A DNA stretch of 64,000 bases from CAVVDT01 sp963747005. Lineage in GTDB: Bacteria; Pseudomonadota; Alphaproteobacteria; Rhizobiales; Aestuariivirgaceae. Under the pieces are notes generated by a model, which was given only the letters and a program-made list of their open reading frames with translations, was not told where the DNA came from and made no database searches. This document shows, piece after piece, positions 24,817-33,677 of this stretch. The stretch is from the NCBI GenBank assembly GCA_963747005.1, contig CAVVDT010000006.1, positions 62,001 through 126,000 on the forward strand, given 5' to 3'. The position numbers were made by a program, and so were the translations under genes. Every line of letters begins with the position of its first letter. The first letter of the stretch is position 1.

Positions 24817-26049
24817 ATGAGCGAATATTTCGACAATCTCGAGACCCGTGCGCCCGACAAGCGCGAAGCCCAATTGATGGTTGCGTTGGTGCGCACCGTC
24901 GAGCGAGCGCTGGCGCAGGCGCCGGGTTGGCGCGCTCACCTGGGGTCCGTGAAGGCCGCTGATGTCAGCGACCGGACGGCCTTGGCGAAGCTGCCGGTGC
25001 TGCGCAAGTCCGACCTGAAGGATTTGCAGGCCAAGGCGCCGCCGTTCGGCGGCTTGCAGATCGGGGAAGCCAGAGACATGGGACGGGTGTTCATGTCGCC
25101 GGGACCGATTTTCGAGCCCATGGGCGGCGATATCGATCCGTGGCGCGGGGCGCGCAGCCTCTATGCGGCCGGCTTCAGGGCGGGCGATCTCATCCACAAT
25201 GCCTTTTCCTATCATCTCACCCCCGGCGGGTTCATTCTCGACCATGGGGCGCGGGCGCTGGGGTGCGCCGTTGTGCCGGGTGGCGTCGGCAACACCGAAC
25301 AGCAGATCGAGGCCATCGCCCATCTCAAGCCGGTTGCCTATACAGGTACGCCTGATTTTCTGAAGGTGCTGCAGGACAAGGCGGCCGAGGCCGGCAAGGA
25401 CGTCTCCTCGATCAGGCGGGCGCTGGTGTCGGGGGGTGCGCTGTTCCCGTCGCTCAGGGCCGAATACCGCGAACGCGGGGTGGCGGTATTGCAGTGCTAT
25501 GCCACCGCCGAGGCGGGAGTCATCGCCTATGAGTCCGAAGCCCTCGAGGGCATGATCGTCGATGAAGGGCTGATCCTGGAAATCGTCAAGCCGGGCACCG
25601 GTGATCCGCTGCCCGACGGCGAGGTGGGCGAGGTGGTGGTCACCACCTTCAACCCGGTCTACCCGATGATCCGCCTGGCGACGGGCGATCTCTCGGCCGT
25701 CATGGCCGGCCAGTCGCCGTGCGGGCGCACCAACATGCGCATCAGGGGCTGGCTGGGGCGGGCCGACCAGACCACCAAGATCAAGGGCATGTTCGTGCAT
25801 CCCTCGCAGGTGGCGGAGATCGGCAAGCGCCATCCCGAACTGGGTCGCCTCAGGCTGGTGGTGACGCGCGCCGGCGAGCAGGACGCCATGACATTGAAGG
25901 TGGAGTGCGGGGAAGGTGACGGTGGGCTTGCCGAAGCCGTGGGCCACAGCGTTCAGGTGATCTTCAAGTTGCGCGGCAGCGTGGAGATCGTGGCACCTGG
26001 ATGCCTCCCCAATGACGGCAAGGTGATCGCCGATGAACGCTCCTATTGA
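24817..26049 (+). CDS. PaaK-like (phenylacetate-CoA ligase family) protein
   Basis: A 410-residue member of the PaaK branch of adenylate-forming enzymes. The N-terminal LAKLPVLRKSDLKDLQ, the YTGTPDFLKVLQDKA segment, ALVSGGALFPSLRAEY, LQCYATAEAGVIAYE and the C-terminal RIRGWLGRADQTTKIKGMFVHPSQV (hinge and C-terminal lysine region) match that family. The usual Ser/Thr/Gly-rich ATP loop is replaced by FMSPGPIFEPMGG near residue 93-105. It would form an aryl-CoA or a related thioester. It follows livF by 2 kb on the same strand with the sensor kinase between, and is the likely last member of the oxidoreductase-ligase-transporter block. Its end overlaps the convergent nucleotidase gene by seven bases. 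Confidence 0.87.
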   Translation: MSEYFDNLETRAPDKREAQLMVALVRTVERALAQAPGWRAHLGSVKAADVSDRTALAKLPVLRKSDLKDLQAKAPPFGGLQIGEARDMGRVFMSPGPIFEPMGGDIDPWRGARSLYAAGFRAGDLIHNAFSYHLTPGGFILDHGARALGCAVVPGGVGNTEQQIEAIAHLKPVAYTGTPDFLKVLQDKAAEAGKDVSSIRRALVSGGALFPSLRAEYRERGVAVLQCYATAEAGVIAYESEALEGMIVDEGLILEIVKPGTGDPLPDGEVGEVVVTTFNPVYPMIRLATGDLSAVMAGQSPCGRTNMRIRGWLGRADQTTKIKGMFVHPSQVAEIGKRHPELGRLRLVVTRAGEQDAMTLKVECGEGDGGLAEAVGHSVQVIFKLRGSVEIVAPGCLPNDGKVIADERSY

Positions 26050-27566
26050 GGCGAGGTTGCGCGTCCGACTATGACCCGGCCCTCGATGGCAGGGGCGACG
26101 ATTTTCGCCCCCTCGAGGTAAGCCATCACGTGGTTGGCGATGAGCTTGCCGTCCTGCTGGCCGACGATGACGCGGGCATGGGTGAGAGCGTCGAGACCAT
26201 CGCCGCCGCGGGCGAGGAAGTCGTTGGTGGCGAGCCGGTAGGTGCGAGCGGCATCGAGGGCGGCGCCGTTCACCTTCACCGAGACGAGGCGGTGCCCGAC
26301 GGGGCGCGACAGGTCGGCGCGGATGGTCATGCCTGAGACCTGCGGAAAGGCGCCGGTCAGGCGGTCGGCCTTGGCGAAGGCCTGTTCGAGGGCGGCCATC
26401 AGATCGGCCCCGGTGATCTCCAGAACGAAAGTCTGGTTGCCGAAGGGCAGTTCCTTCAGCACGTCACGGCGGGTGATGGTGGTTCCGGGCGGATAGACGT
26501 GGTTGGCGCGGAAGCCGCCGCCGTTGAGAAGGGCGATGTCGGCGCCGGTCTCGGCCTTCACGGCATCGGCGAACAGGTCGCCGATCGCCGCCTCGCCGCC
26601 GCGCACCGCCGCGTTGCGGCTGTCGAGCTCGGTCGAGGTGACGGCGAGGGGATGATCGAGTTCGGCACTGAGTTCTCCCTCGTAGTGGGCTACCCGCGCC
26701 GCAACGGTCTGATCGGGGGCGAAATCCCGGCTGTCGAGGAGCCGGAAATTCGGATGCCAGGCGACCTTGCGCTTCGCTCCGTTGCCCTTCACCGTGACCT
26801 CGAGATCGATCGCCGCCACATAAAGCCCGTCCTGCATGGCCTCGACGAAGGCGGTGCGGCCGTCATAGCTGACCAGCAGGTCGTGGTCGTCGCCCGACAG
26901 GATGACGTCGGCGCCCAATTCGGCAATGAGGGCGTGATCCTCGTCGCGGCGGGCATGGACGACGAGCACCACGAGGTCGGCACCGTTCTTTCGCGCCCTG
27001 GCGGTCAGTTGCGTGGCGGTGCGCACGGTGTCGGCGAATTGGAGATTGCCGGGTGAGGAACGGATGGGGCTGTCATCGGCTGTCAGGCCGATGAAAGTCA
27101 CCTTCACCCCGTCGAAATTTCGGCTGATCTCGTCGCCTATGCCGGCGAGCGGCTTGCCGTCGGGGCCGGCGAGATTGGCGGCGAGGACGGGAAACTTCGC
27201 CTCGCCCATGCGTTTGGCAAAGATGGCGGGGCCGAAATCATATTCGTGGTTGCCGGGCACGAAGATGTCGGGCCTCACCAGGTTGAGCAGGTCGATCATG
27301 TAGGCGCCGTGATCGAGGCCCGACATCAGGGAGGGCGAGATGGTGTCGCCGCCATGGGCAACCACCACATGGCCGCCTTTGGCGCGTTCGGCATCGATGG
27401 TGCCGGCAATCTTCGCCATGCCGCCGCGCCCGTCGGCATCGGGGCTCATCTGGTAGACGTCACACACAAACACCAGCGTCAGGCGGGTGCTGGGGGTGGC
27501 GGCCTCGGCGGGCACACCGGAGAGCACGGCAACGACGAGCAGGCACAAGGCGAGGAGCGTACGCAT
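26043..27566 (-). CDS. Periplasmic 5'-nucleotidase/UDP-sugar hydrolase family metallophosphoesterase
   Basis: A 507-residue protein with a signal peptide (MRTLLALCLLVVAVLSGVPAEA). The N-terminal metallophosphoesterase domain shows HGGDTISPS, GNHEYDFG, VVHARRDEDH and ILSGDDHDLL; the C-terminal nucleotidase domain shows AAIGDLFADAVKAETGADIALLNGGGFR and DVLKELPFGNQTFV, then ATNDFLARGGDG. The first metal motif reads CDVYQMSP, with Tyr where UshA-type enzymes have Asp-x-His; this Asp-x-Tyr form occurs in a known side branch (CG11883-like). It would release phosphate from nucleotides in the periplasm. Divergent from hemH. Confidence 0.9.
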   Translation of the reverse strand: MRTLLALCLLVVAVLSGVPAEAATPSTRLTLVFVCDVYQMSPDADGRGGMAKIAGTIDAERAKGGHVVVAHGGDTISPSLMSGLDHGAYMIDLLNLVRPDIFVPGNHEYDFGPAIFAKRMGEAKFPVLAANLAGPDGKPLAGIGDEISRNFDGVKVTFIGLTADDSPIRSSPGNLQFADTVRTATQLTARARKNGADLVVLVVHARRDEDHALIAELGADVILSGDDHDLLVSYDGRTAFVEAMQDGLYVAAIDLEVTVKGNGAKRKVAWHPNFRLLDSRDFAPDQTVAARVAHYEGELSAELDHPLAVTSTELDSRNAAVRGGEAAIGDLFADAVKAETGADIALLNGGGFRANHVYPPGTTITRRDVLKELPFGNQTFVLEITGADLMAALEQAFAKADRLTGAFPQVSGMTIRADLSRPVGHRLVSVKVNGAALDAARTYRLATNDFLARGGDGLDALTHARVIVGQQDGKLIANHVMAYLEGAKIVAPAIEGRVIVGRATSPQ

Positions 27567-27667
27567 GGACGTGGGCTGATCCCGATTGTCGCCTCAAGGC
27601 TGGCATTTCGCCAGCGGTTGGGGCATAGGCTGCTAGACGTCGAAGCCACCTCCGGAGACCATACCGC

Positions 27668-28708
27668 ATGCCCGATCGCTCCGCCATGAGCCCTGCATCG
27701 CTGCCCGCCGGCCATCCGCCGGTAAAGTTCGGCCGGGTAGGCATCCTGCTGGTCAATCTTGGCACCCCGGAAGCGACCGACTACTGGTCGATGCGGGCCT
27801 ATCTCAAGGAATTTCTCTCCGACAAGCGGGTGATCGAGGTCAACCGGGCCGTCTGGTGGTTTGTGCTCAACGTCATCATCCTTACCGTCCGGCCGAAGAA
27901 AAGCGGCCATGCCTATGAGCAGATCTGGAACAGGGACCTGAACGAATCCCCGCTCAGGACCATCACCCGCGCCCAGTCGGAAAAGCTCCAAAGTGCGATG
28001 GGCGACGACGTGGTGATCGACTGGGCCATGCGCTATGGCAAGCCGGCAATCAAGGTGGGCATCGAAGGGCTGAAGGCGCGCGGCTGTGAACGCATCCTTG
28101 TCTTTCCGCTCTATCCGCAATATGCCGCCGCCACGACAGCCACGGTCAACGACAAGGCCTTCGATGCGCTGAAGGAGATGCGCTGGCAGCCGGCACTGCG
28201 CACGGTGCCGCCCTACCACGACGATCCCGCCTATATCGCGGCGCTGGCTGAAAGTGTGAGGGCGCATCTGGCGGGACTCGAATGGAAGCCGCAAACGCTG
28301 CTTGCCTCGTTCCACGGGCTGCCGGAGGAATATTTTGCAAAAGGCGATCCCTATCACTGCCATTGCCAGAAGACGGGAAGGCTGCTGCGGGACGCGCTTC
28401 AGTGGCCAGCCGACCGCTTTGTCGTTTCGTTCCAGTCGCGCTTCGGCAAGGCGGAGTGGTTGAAACCCTATACCGATCAGACGGTCGAGGGGCTGGCGAA
28501 ATCGGGCGTGAAGGAGTTGTGCATCATCACCCCGGGCTTTGCCGCGGACTGCGTCGAGACGCTGGAGGAAATCGCCATCGGGGTTGGCCAAACCTTCAGG
28601 TTGAACGGCGGCAAGAAATTTTCGGTGGTGCCGTGCCTGAACGACAGCGAGGCCTCGATTGCCATGCTGGAATCGGTCGTCAGGCGCGAACTTGGCGGCT
28701 GGATCTGA
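27668..28708 (+). CDS. hemH: Ferrochelatase
   Basis: A 346-residue enzyme that inserts Fe2+ into protoporphyrin IX in the last step of haem synthesis. Family motifs are GILLVNLGTPEAT, YPQYAAATTATVND, LLASFHGLPEEYF with the metal-binding His, and the late PGFAADCVETLEEI with the catalytic Glu. A Cys-containing segment HCHCQKTGRLL is the usual form in this group. It stands alone, divergent from the nucleotidase, and is followed by a short hairpin and then qmcA. Regulation cannot be read from the 101-bp upstream gap. Confidence 0.95.
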   Translation: MPDRSAMSPASLPAGHPPVKFGRVGILLVNLGTPEATDYWSMRAYLKEFLSDKRVIEVNRAVWWFVLNVIILTVRPKKSGHAYEQIWNRDLNESPLRTITRAQSEKLQSAMGDDVVIDWAMRYGKPAIKVGIEGLKARGCERILVFPLYPQYAAATTATVNDKAFDALKEMRWQPALRTVPPYHDDPAYIAALAESVRAHLAGLEWKPQTLLASFHGLPEEYFAKGDPYHCHCQKTGRLLRDALQWPADRFVVSFQSRFGKAEWLKPYTDQTVEGLAKSGVKELCIITPGFAADCVETLEEIAIGVGQTFRLNGGKKFSVVPCLNDSEASIAMLESVVRRELGGWI

Positions 28709-28711
28709 GCC

Positions 28712-28728
28712 CGGCAAGCATCTTGCCG
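28712..28728 (+). terminator. Weak hairpin after hemH
   Basis: CGGCAAG (28712-28718) pairs with CTTGCCG (28722-28728) over a three-base loop, four bases after the hemH stop. It lacks a T-run, so termination would be inefficient at best. Confidence 0.35.
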
Positions 28729-28804
28729 AATCCTCGCTGGCGCGACACTATTACGCACGATTTCCTTCTCCATCCCTGCCACCGGTGTCCAACAGGAGGC
28801 CCTC

Positions 28805-29818
28805 ATGTTTCAAGGTGTCAGCATCTTTGTCGTCATTCTGCTCGTGCTGGTGGTGCTCGCCATCTTCCAGGGCATCCGCATGGTGCCGCAGGGCCACAAC
28901 TACACCATCGAGCGTTTCGGCAAATACACCCGCACCCTGCATCCCGGCCTCGGCCTGATCTTTCCCTTCATCGATCGCGTCGGCACCAAGATGAACATGA
29001 TGGAGCGGGTGCTGGAGGTGCCGAGCCAGGAGGTGATCACCCGTGACAACGCTATGGTGACGGTGGATGGCATCGCCTTCTTCCAGGTGTTCGACGCGGC
29101 CAAGGGCTCCTACGAGGTCAACAATCTGGAAAACGCCATCCTCAACCTCACCATGACCAACATCCGCACGGTGATGGGCTCCATGGATCTCGACAACCTC
29201 CTGTCGCAACGTGACGAGATCAACCACAAACTCCTGGGCGTGGTCGATCGCGCCACCGAGCCGTGGGGGGTAAAGATGTCGCGCATCGAGATCAAGGACA
29301 TCAACCCGCCGCGCGATCTGGTCGAATCCATGGGCCGGCAGATGAAGGCCGAGCGCGACAAGCGGGCCCAGATCCTCACCGCCGAGGGCGCCCGCCAGTC
29401 GGCCATCCTGCAGGCCGAGGGCCTGAAGCAGGCAGCCGTGCTGGAGGCCGAGGGGCGCAAGGAAGCCGCCTTCCGTGACGCCGAGGCGCGCGAGCGCCTG
29501 GCCGAGGCCGAGGCCAAGGCCACCGAATCAGTGTCGCAGGCGATCGCCAACGGCAGCGTGCAGGCGATCAACTATTTCGTCGCCAACAACTATGTGAAGG
29601 CGCTGGAGAAGCTGGCGTCTGCCCCCAACCAGAAAGTGCTGATGCTGCCGCTCGATGCCGCATCGGTGATCGGCGCCATCGGTGGGGTGGCCGAGATCGC
29701 CCGCGAAGCCTTCGGCGGCAACGGATCAGGTGGTGGCGGCGATGGCTCGGGCAGCCGCCAGGCACCGGTGCGGCGGACCGCCGGCACCGTGCCGCCGACC
29801 GGTCCGGCGCGCGGCTGA
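28805..29818 (+). CDS. qmcA: SPFH/stomatin-family membrane protease regulator QmcA
   Basis: A 337-residue protein with one N-terminal membrane helix (VSIFVVILLVLVVLAIFQGI), the SPFH/band-7 domain (MVPQGHNYTIERFGKYTRTL to DINPPRDLVESMGRQMKAERDKRA) and a long Ala/Glu coiled coil (AEGARQSAILQAEG onwards). The tail is Gly/Ser/Pro-rich. Such proteins form membrane microdomain scaffolds and partner with NfeD proteins, whose gene follows directly. An AGGAGG site precedes the ATG. Confidence 0.94.
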   Translation: MFQGVSIFVVILLVLVVLAIFQGIRMVPQGHNYTIERFGKYTRTLHPGLGLIFPFIDRVGTKMNMMERVLEVPSQEVITRDNAMVTVDGIAFFQVFDAAKGSYEVNNLENAILNLTMTNIRTVMGSMDLDNLLSQRDEINHKLLGVVDRATEPWGVKMSRIEIKDINPPRDLVESMGRQMKAERDKRAQILTAEGARQSAILQAEGLKQAAVLEAEGRKEAAFRDAEARERLAEAEAKATESVSQAIANGSVQAINYFVANNYVKALEKLASAPNQKVLMLPLDAASVIGAIGGVAEIAREAFGGNGSGGGGDGSGSRQAPVRRTAGTVPPTGPARG

Positions 29819-29834
29819 CAGGGGAGGGGCCGAG

Positions 29835-30287
29835 GTGCAAATCATTTTCGATTTCTTCGGCATCTGGACCTGGTGGATCATTGCCGGGGTGCTGCTGATC
29901 ATCGAACTCTTGGTCAGCGGCATCTTCTTCGTGTGGCTGGGGCTGGCGGCGATCTGCGTTGCCCTCCTCAATCTGATCGCCCATCCGAGCTGGCAGGTCG
30001 AAGTGGCGATCTTCGCCGTTTTGTCGGTGGTGCTGGTGATTTTCGCGCGGCCATGGCTGAAGCAGCGCCATCTCGACAAGAGTGACCGGCCCAATCTCAA
30101 CCGCCGCATGTACGATTATGTGGGCAAATCCTATTATCTGGAGGAGCCGATCGTGAACGGACACGGGCGCTTGAGGATCTCCGATAACCTGTGGAGCGTC
30201 GAAGGTCCCAACCTGCCGGTGGGCGCGCGGGTGAAGGTGACAGGCGTCAGCGGCTTGACGCTGGTAGTGGAAAGGACCGAGGCGTGA
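29835..30287 (+). CDS. NfeD family membrane protein
   Basis: A 150-residue protein beginning at GTG 29835 behind a GGGAGGGG site. Two or three membrane helices (WWIIAGVLLIIELLVSGIFFVWL and the following VAIFAVLSVVLVIFAR) precede a soluble OB-fold NfeD domain (GKSYYLEEPIVNGHGRLRI, then LPVGARVKVTGVSGLTLVVE). The longer frame upstream overlaps qmcA and is not a real extension. It lies 16 bp after qmcA; the two are a known functional pair in membrane quality control. Confidence 0.92.
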   Translation: MQIIFDFFGIWTWWIIAGVLLIIELLVSGIFFVWLGLAAICVALLNLIAHPSWQVEVAIFAVLSVVLVIFARPWLKQRHLDKSDRPNLNRRMYDYVGKSYYLEEPIVNGHGRLRISDNLWSVEGPNLPVGARVKVTGVSGLTLVVERTEA

Positions 30288-30303
30288 GCAATCCCGGCCG
30301 GGC

Positions 30304-31662
30304 TTAGAGCCCCGCCCGCGCCAGCGCGCCAGCCTGGCGTTCGGCCACCCGCTCGATGGAAAAACCTTCCAGAGCGGCGTTGAACAACCGGTAGAAATTC
30401 AGTTCGGCCCTGAGGTGAATGAACACCGCCCCGAGGCCGACGGCGGCGCGGTCCATGAACACGAACTCTCGCGGCACCTTGACCGGGCCTTTTTCCTTCA
30501 GCGCCTGATGTACCGCAAAGGCCTGTTTGCGGCCGTATTCGGCGGCCTTCACACCATCGGCCAGCACTCGCACGCGGTCTTCCATCAACGGCCCGTAGAT
30601 GAAGCGTGCCCAGATGTTCAAGATGTCGATGAGATCATTGGAGAGGCCCTTGAAGCCCCAGGTCTCGTAGGCCGCCACCACCCGCTCGCGGTTATTCTCG
30701 CGCAAGCCGTTGTAGAGCTCGACCACGCCTTCGACGAACGAGGGCGGGAAAATGCGGATGCAGCCAAAATCGAGCAGGTTGAGGCCTTGCGGGTGGCCGC
30801 CATCGTCGAGCCAGGCGGCATAGTTACCCAGATGCGGGTCGCCGTGGATCACGCCGTGACCGCAGAACGGCCGCCACCAGGCATCGAACATGTGGGTCGC
30901 CAGCAGGTTGCGGGTTTCGACATCGGTTTCAGTGAAATCCAGAAGGCGCCTGCCTTCCAGCCACGACATGGTAAGAAGGCGCCGGGTGGAAAGCTGCGGC
31001 CTTACCTTTGGCACGCGGATGGTCGGATAGTCCCTCAGGATGTCGCCATAAAGCGCCAGGTGACGGGCCTCGCGCTCATAGTCCAGTTCCTCGCGCAGGC
31101 GCGCGCCGATCTCTTCGGCGATCTCGGAGGTATCGATCGCCGGGCTCATGCGGCGGTGGATGGCAAACACTACCTTGAGCTGGGAAAGATCGGCCTCGAC
31201 GGCTGATTGCATGTCGGGATATTGCAGCTTGCAGGCGAGGGGCTCGCCGTCGTGGCCCTGCGCCCGGTGCACCTGGCCGAGCGAAGCGGCGTAGGCGGCA
31301 TCGTGTTCGAAGGAGCCGAATTTCCCCTGCCAGTCGGCCCCCAGTTCGGCGGCCATGCGCCGCTTGACGAAGGGCCAGCCCATGGCCGGCGCGTTGGCCT
31401 GGAGGGTGGCCAGTTCGGCGGCATATTCGGCCGGCAGGGCATCGGGGATGGTCGCCATGAGCTGGGCGACCTTCATCAGCGGACCCTTGAGGCCACCCAG
31501 CATGTCGCGCAACAGCCGCGCTTCGGAAGCCCGGTCGGCGCCACTGGTCAACAGGCGGCCCGCCGCCACCCGGGCCGCCGCCGTGCCGACGCCTGCCCCG
31601 ACCCGGGCATAGCGCCCGACCCGGCCGGCCAGCGAGTTGGCTTCGTCGTCGCGGTCGTTCAA
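30304..31662 (-). CDS. ABC1/AarF (UbiB-like) atypical protein kinase family
   Basis: A 452-residue UbiB-family protein. The signature segment reads GPLMKVAQLMATIPDALP (Lys-x-x-Gln in place of the canonical KxGQ), followed by the Ala-rich loop AASLGQVHRA, the ACKLQYP lysine, GHGVIHGDPHLGNY (catalytic loop) and LLDFGCIR (DFG). Such proteins support ubiquinone biosynthesis or lipid-related ATPase functions. The start is TTG 31662 with a GGAGAG site; it overlaps the pepF stop by four bases (TTGA), so translation is probably coupled. Confidence 0.9.
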   Translation of the reverse strand: MNDRDDEANSLAGRVGRYARVGAGVGTAAARVAAGRLLTSGADRASEARLLRDMLGGLKGPLMKVAQLMATIPDALPAEYAAELATLQANAPAMGWPFVKRRMAAELGADWQGKFGSFEHDAAYAASLGQVHRAQGHDGEPLACKLQYPDMQSAVEADLSQLKVVFAIHRRMSPAIDTSEIAEEIGARLREELDYEREARHLALYGDILRDYPTIRVPKVRPQLSTRRLLTMSWLEGRRLLDFTETDVETRNLLATHMFDAWWRPFCGHGVIHGDPHLGNYAAWLDDGGHPQGLNLLDFGCIRIFPPSFVEGVVELYNGLRENNRERVVAAYETWGFKGLSNDLIDILNIWARFIYGPLMEDRVRVLADGVKAAEYGRKQAFAVHQALKEKGPVKVPREFVFMDRAAVGLGAVFIHLRAELNFYRLFNAALEGFSIERVAERQAGALARAGL

Positions 31663-33488
31663 GCGGCGCTCTCCGCTTTTTCGATCTCATCGATCAGGCC
31701 CTCGATCACCGACAGGCCTTTCAGCCAGAATTTTGGATCGCTGGCATCGAGCCCGAAAGGTTTCAGAAGCTCGGAATGGTGTTTGGAACCACCGGCCTTG
31801 AGCATCTCGAAATACTTCTCCGCAAAGCCGGCCTCGGCCTCGCGGTAGCGGGCATAAAGCGAATTCACCAGACAATCACCGAAGGCATAGGCGTAGACGT
31901 AAAAAGGCGAATGGATGAAATGCGGGATATAGCTCCAGAAGGTCTCGTAGCCCTCCTTCAACTCGATCGAGGGACCGAGGCTTTCGGCCTGCACCTCCAG
32001 CCAGATCTCGCCCAGGCGCAGGGCCGTCAGTTCACCCTCGCGGCGTTCCTCGTGCACGCGGCGCTCGAAGATATAGAAGGCGATCTGGCGCACCACGGTG
32101 TTGAGCATGTCTTCCACCTTGGAGGCAAGCAGTGCCCGGCGGCGGCGCGGATCAGGGGTTGCCTTGACGATCGCCTGGAAGGTGAGCATCTCGCCGAACA
32201 CCGAAGCCGTCTCGGCCAGCGTCAGGGGCGTCGGTGCCATGAGCGCGCCCTGCGCGCCTGCCAGTACCTGATGCACGCCGTGGCCCAGTTCATGGGCAAG
32301 GGTCATCACGTCGCGGGTCTTGCCCTGGTAGTTGAGAAGCACATAAGGGTGGGCCGAAGGCACCGTCGGGTGGGCGAAGGCGCCCGGCGCCTTGCCCGGC
32401 CTGACGGGGGCATCGATCCAGCGGCCGTCGAAGAATCGCCTGGCGATATCGGCCATTTCGGGGGCAAATCCGTTATAGGCGCCGAGCACGGTGGCGCGCG
32501 CTTCGTCCCACGGCACGATGCGGTCGTCCTCTTCGGGGAGCGGTGCATTGCGGTCCCAGTGGGCAAGCCTCTCCTTGCCGAGCCAGCGCGCCTTCATGGC
32601 ATAGTAGCGGTGGGAAAGGCGCGGATAGGCCTGCCGGACGGCGGTGACCAGCGCGTCGACCACTTCCGGCTCGACCCGGTTGGCGAGATGGCGTGAAGCG
32701 GCCACATCGTCGAACTTGTGCCAACGGTCGGAAATGTCCCTGTCCTTGGCGAGGACGTTGGTGATGAGGGTGAAGACCCTACTGTTTTCCCCCAGCGTCC
32801 TGGCCACCGCCTCGCTGGCGGCGCGGCGCTTTTTTTCGTCGCGGTCCATGAACAGGTTGAGCACCGGTTCGAGGCTGAGGCTCTCGCCGTCCACCTCGAA
32901 ACGCAGCGCCGTCATGGTCTCGTCGAAGAGGCGATTCCAGGCGCTGGCGCCGGTGAGTGACTTTTCATGGAAAAGCTGCTCCAGGCGGTCATCAAGCTGA
33001 TGCGGCCGCTCACGCCTGAGATCGGCGATCCACGGCCGGTAGTGGGCAAGGGCCGGATCGTTCAGGGCCTCGTCCATGGCCTGGTCGTCGATGCGGTTGA
33101 GCTCCAGTTCGAAGAATAACAGCGTGGTGGAGATTTCGGTGAGGGCGCCCTGCATGTCGCCGTAGAACTTCTGGCGAGCCGGATCGGCGGTATCGCCGAC
33201 ATAATAGAGCACCGCGTAGGAGCCAATGCGGCCGATGAGATCGCTGAGGGCTTCATAGGCACGAACCGCGTCGGCTAGCCTGGCGCCGCCGTCGGTTGAA
33301 GCCGTGAGCGCCGCGAGCTTGCCCTGCCATGCCGCGGCAAACTCGGCGGCCTTGGAACGCGACGTCGCGACGGCGCTGGCAAACTCGGGCGAATCGGGTG
33401 CCGGATAGAGGTCGATGAGGTTCCACTGGGGCAGATCGCCCAGTTTTCCTTGTGCTTTTGCGCCGGCGCCGGCTGAAGTCGATGTCAT
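31659..33488 (-). CDS. pepF: M3-family oligoendopeptidase F
   Basis: A 609-residue zinc metallopeptidase of the PepF type. The zinc motif HELGHGVHQ lies near residue 395, with the third ligand in the helix around LAETASVFGEMLTF. The N-terminal half (LPQWNLIDLYPAPDSPEF onward) is the helical lid typical of the family, and the C-terminus has YVYAYAFGDCLVNSLYARYRE. It degrades oligopeptides in the cytoplasm. The frame extends to 33524, but ATG 33488 has a GGAG site. It is followed by the overlapping ABC1 kinase gene. Confidence 0.93.
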   Translation of the reverse strand: MTSTSAGAGAKAQGKLGDLPQWNLIDLYPAPDSPEFASAVATSRSKAAEFAAAWQGKLAALTASTDGGARLADAVRAYEALSDLIGRIGSYAVLYYVGDTADPARQKFYGDMQGALTEISTTLLFFELELNRIDDQAMDEALNDPALAHYRPWIADLRRERPHQLDDRLEQLFHEKSLTGASAWNRLFDETMTALRFEVDGESLSLEPVLNLFMDRDEKKRRAASEAVARTLGENSRVFTLITNVLAKDRDISDRWHKFDDVAASRHLANRVEPEVVDALVTAVRQAYPRLSHRYYAMKARWLGKERLAHWDRNAPLPEEDDRIVPWDEARATVLGAYNGFAPEMADIARRFFDGRWIDAPVRPGKAPGAFAHPTVPSAHPYVLLNYQGKTRDVMTLAHELGHGVHQVLAGAQGALMAPTPLTLAETASVFGEMLTFQAIVKATPDPRRRRALLASKVEDMLNTVVRQIAFYIFERRVHEERREGELTALRLGEIWLEVQAESLGPSIELKEGYETFWSYIPHFIHSPFYVYAYAFGDCLVNSLYARYREAEAGFAEKYFEMLKAGGSKHHSELLKPFGLDASDPKFWLKGLSVIEGLIDEIEKAESAA

Positions 33489-33677
33489 GGTGTCTCCAAA
33501 GTCTTGCATAACGATGTGTATCAATATGGTGCCGCATTAAGCGGCTCTTTACGCTTGAGTGCGACATTCGCCAAGCGTGCCCGGAAAGCGGGGCGTCAGC
33601 ATGGCCGAAACCGCAGTCGCGTCAAGCCGGCAGCAGCCCGGTGCGACGCGACGAACCCTCAAACACATAGAGAACGC

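Noticed and set aside
30304..31662. KVAQ in place of KxGQ in the ABC1 kinase as a sign of inactivation
   Set aside because: I recall this variant in many alphaproteobacterial AarF proteins, and the Lys, catalytic loop and DFG are intact.
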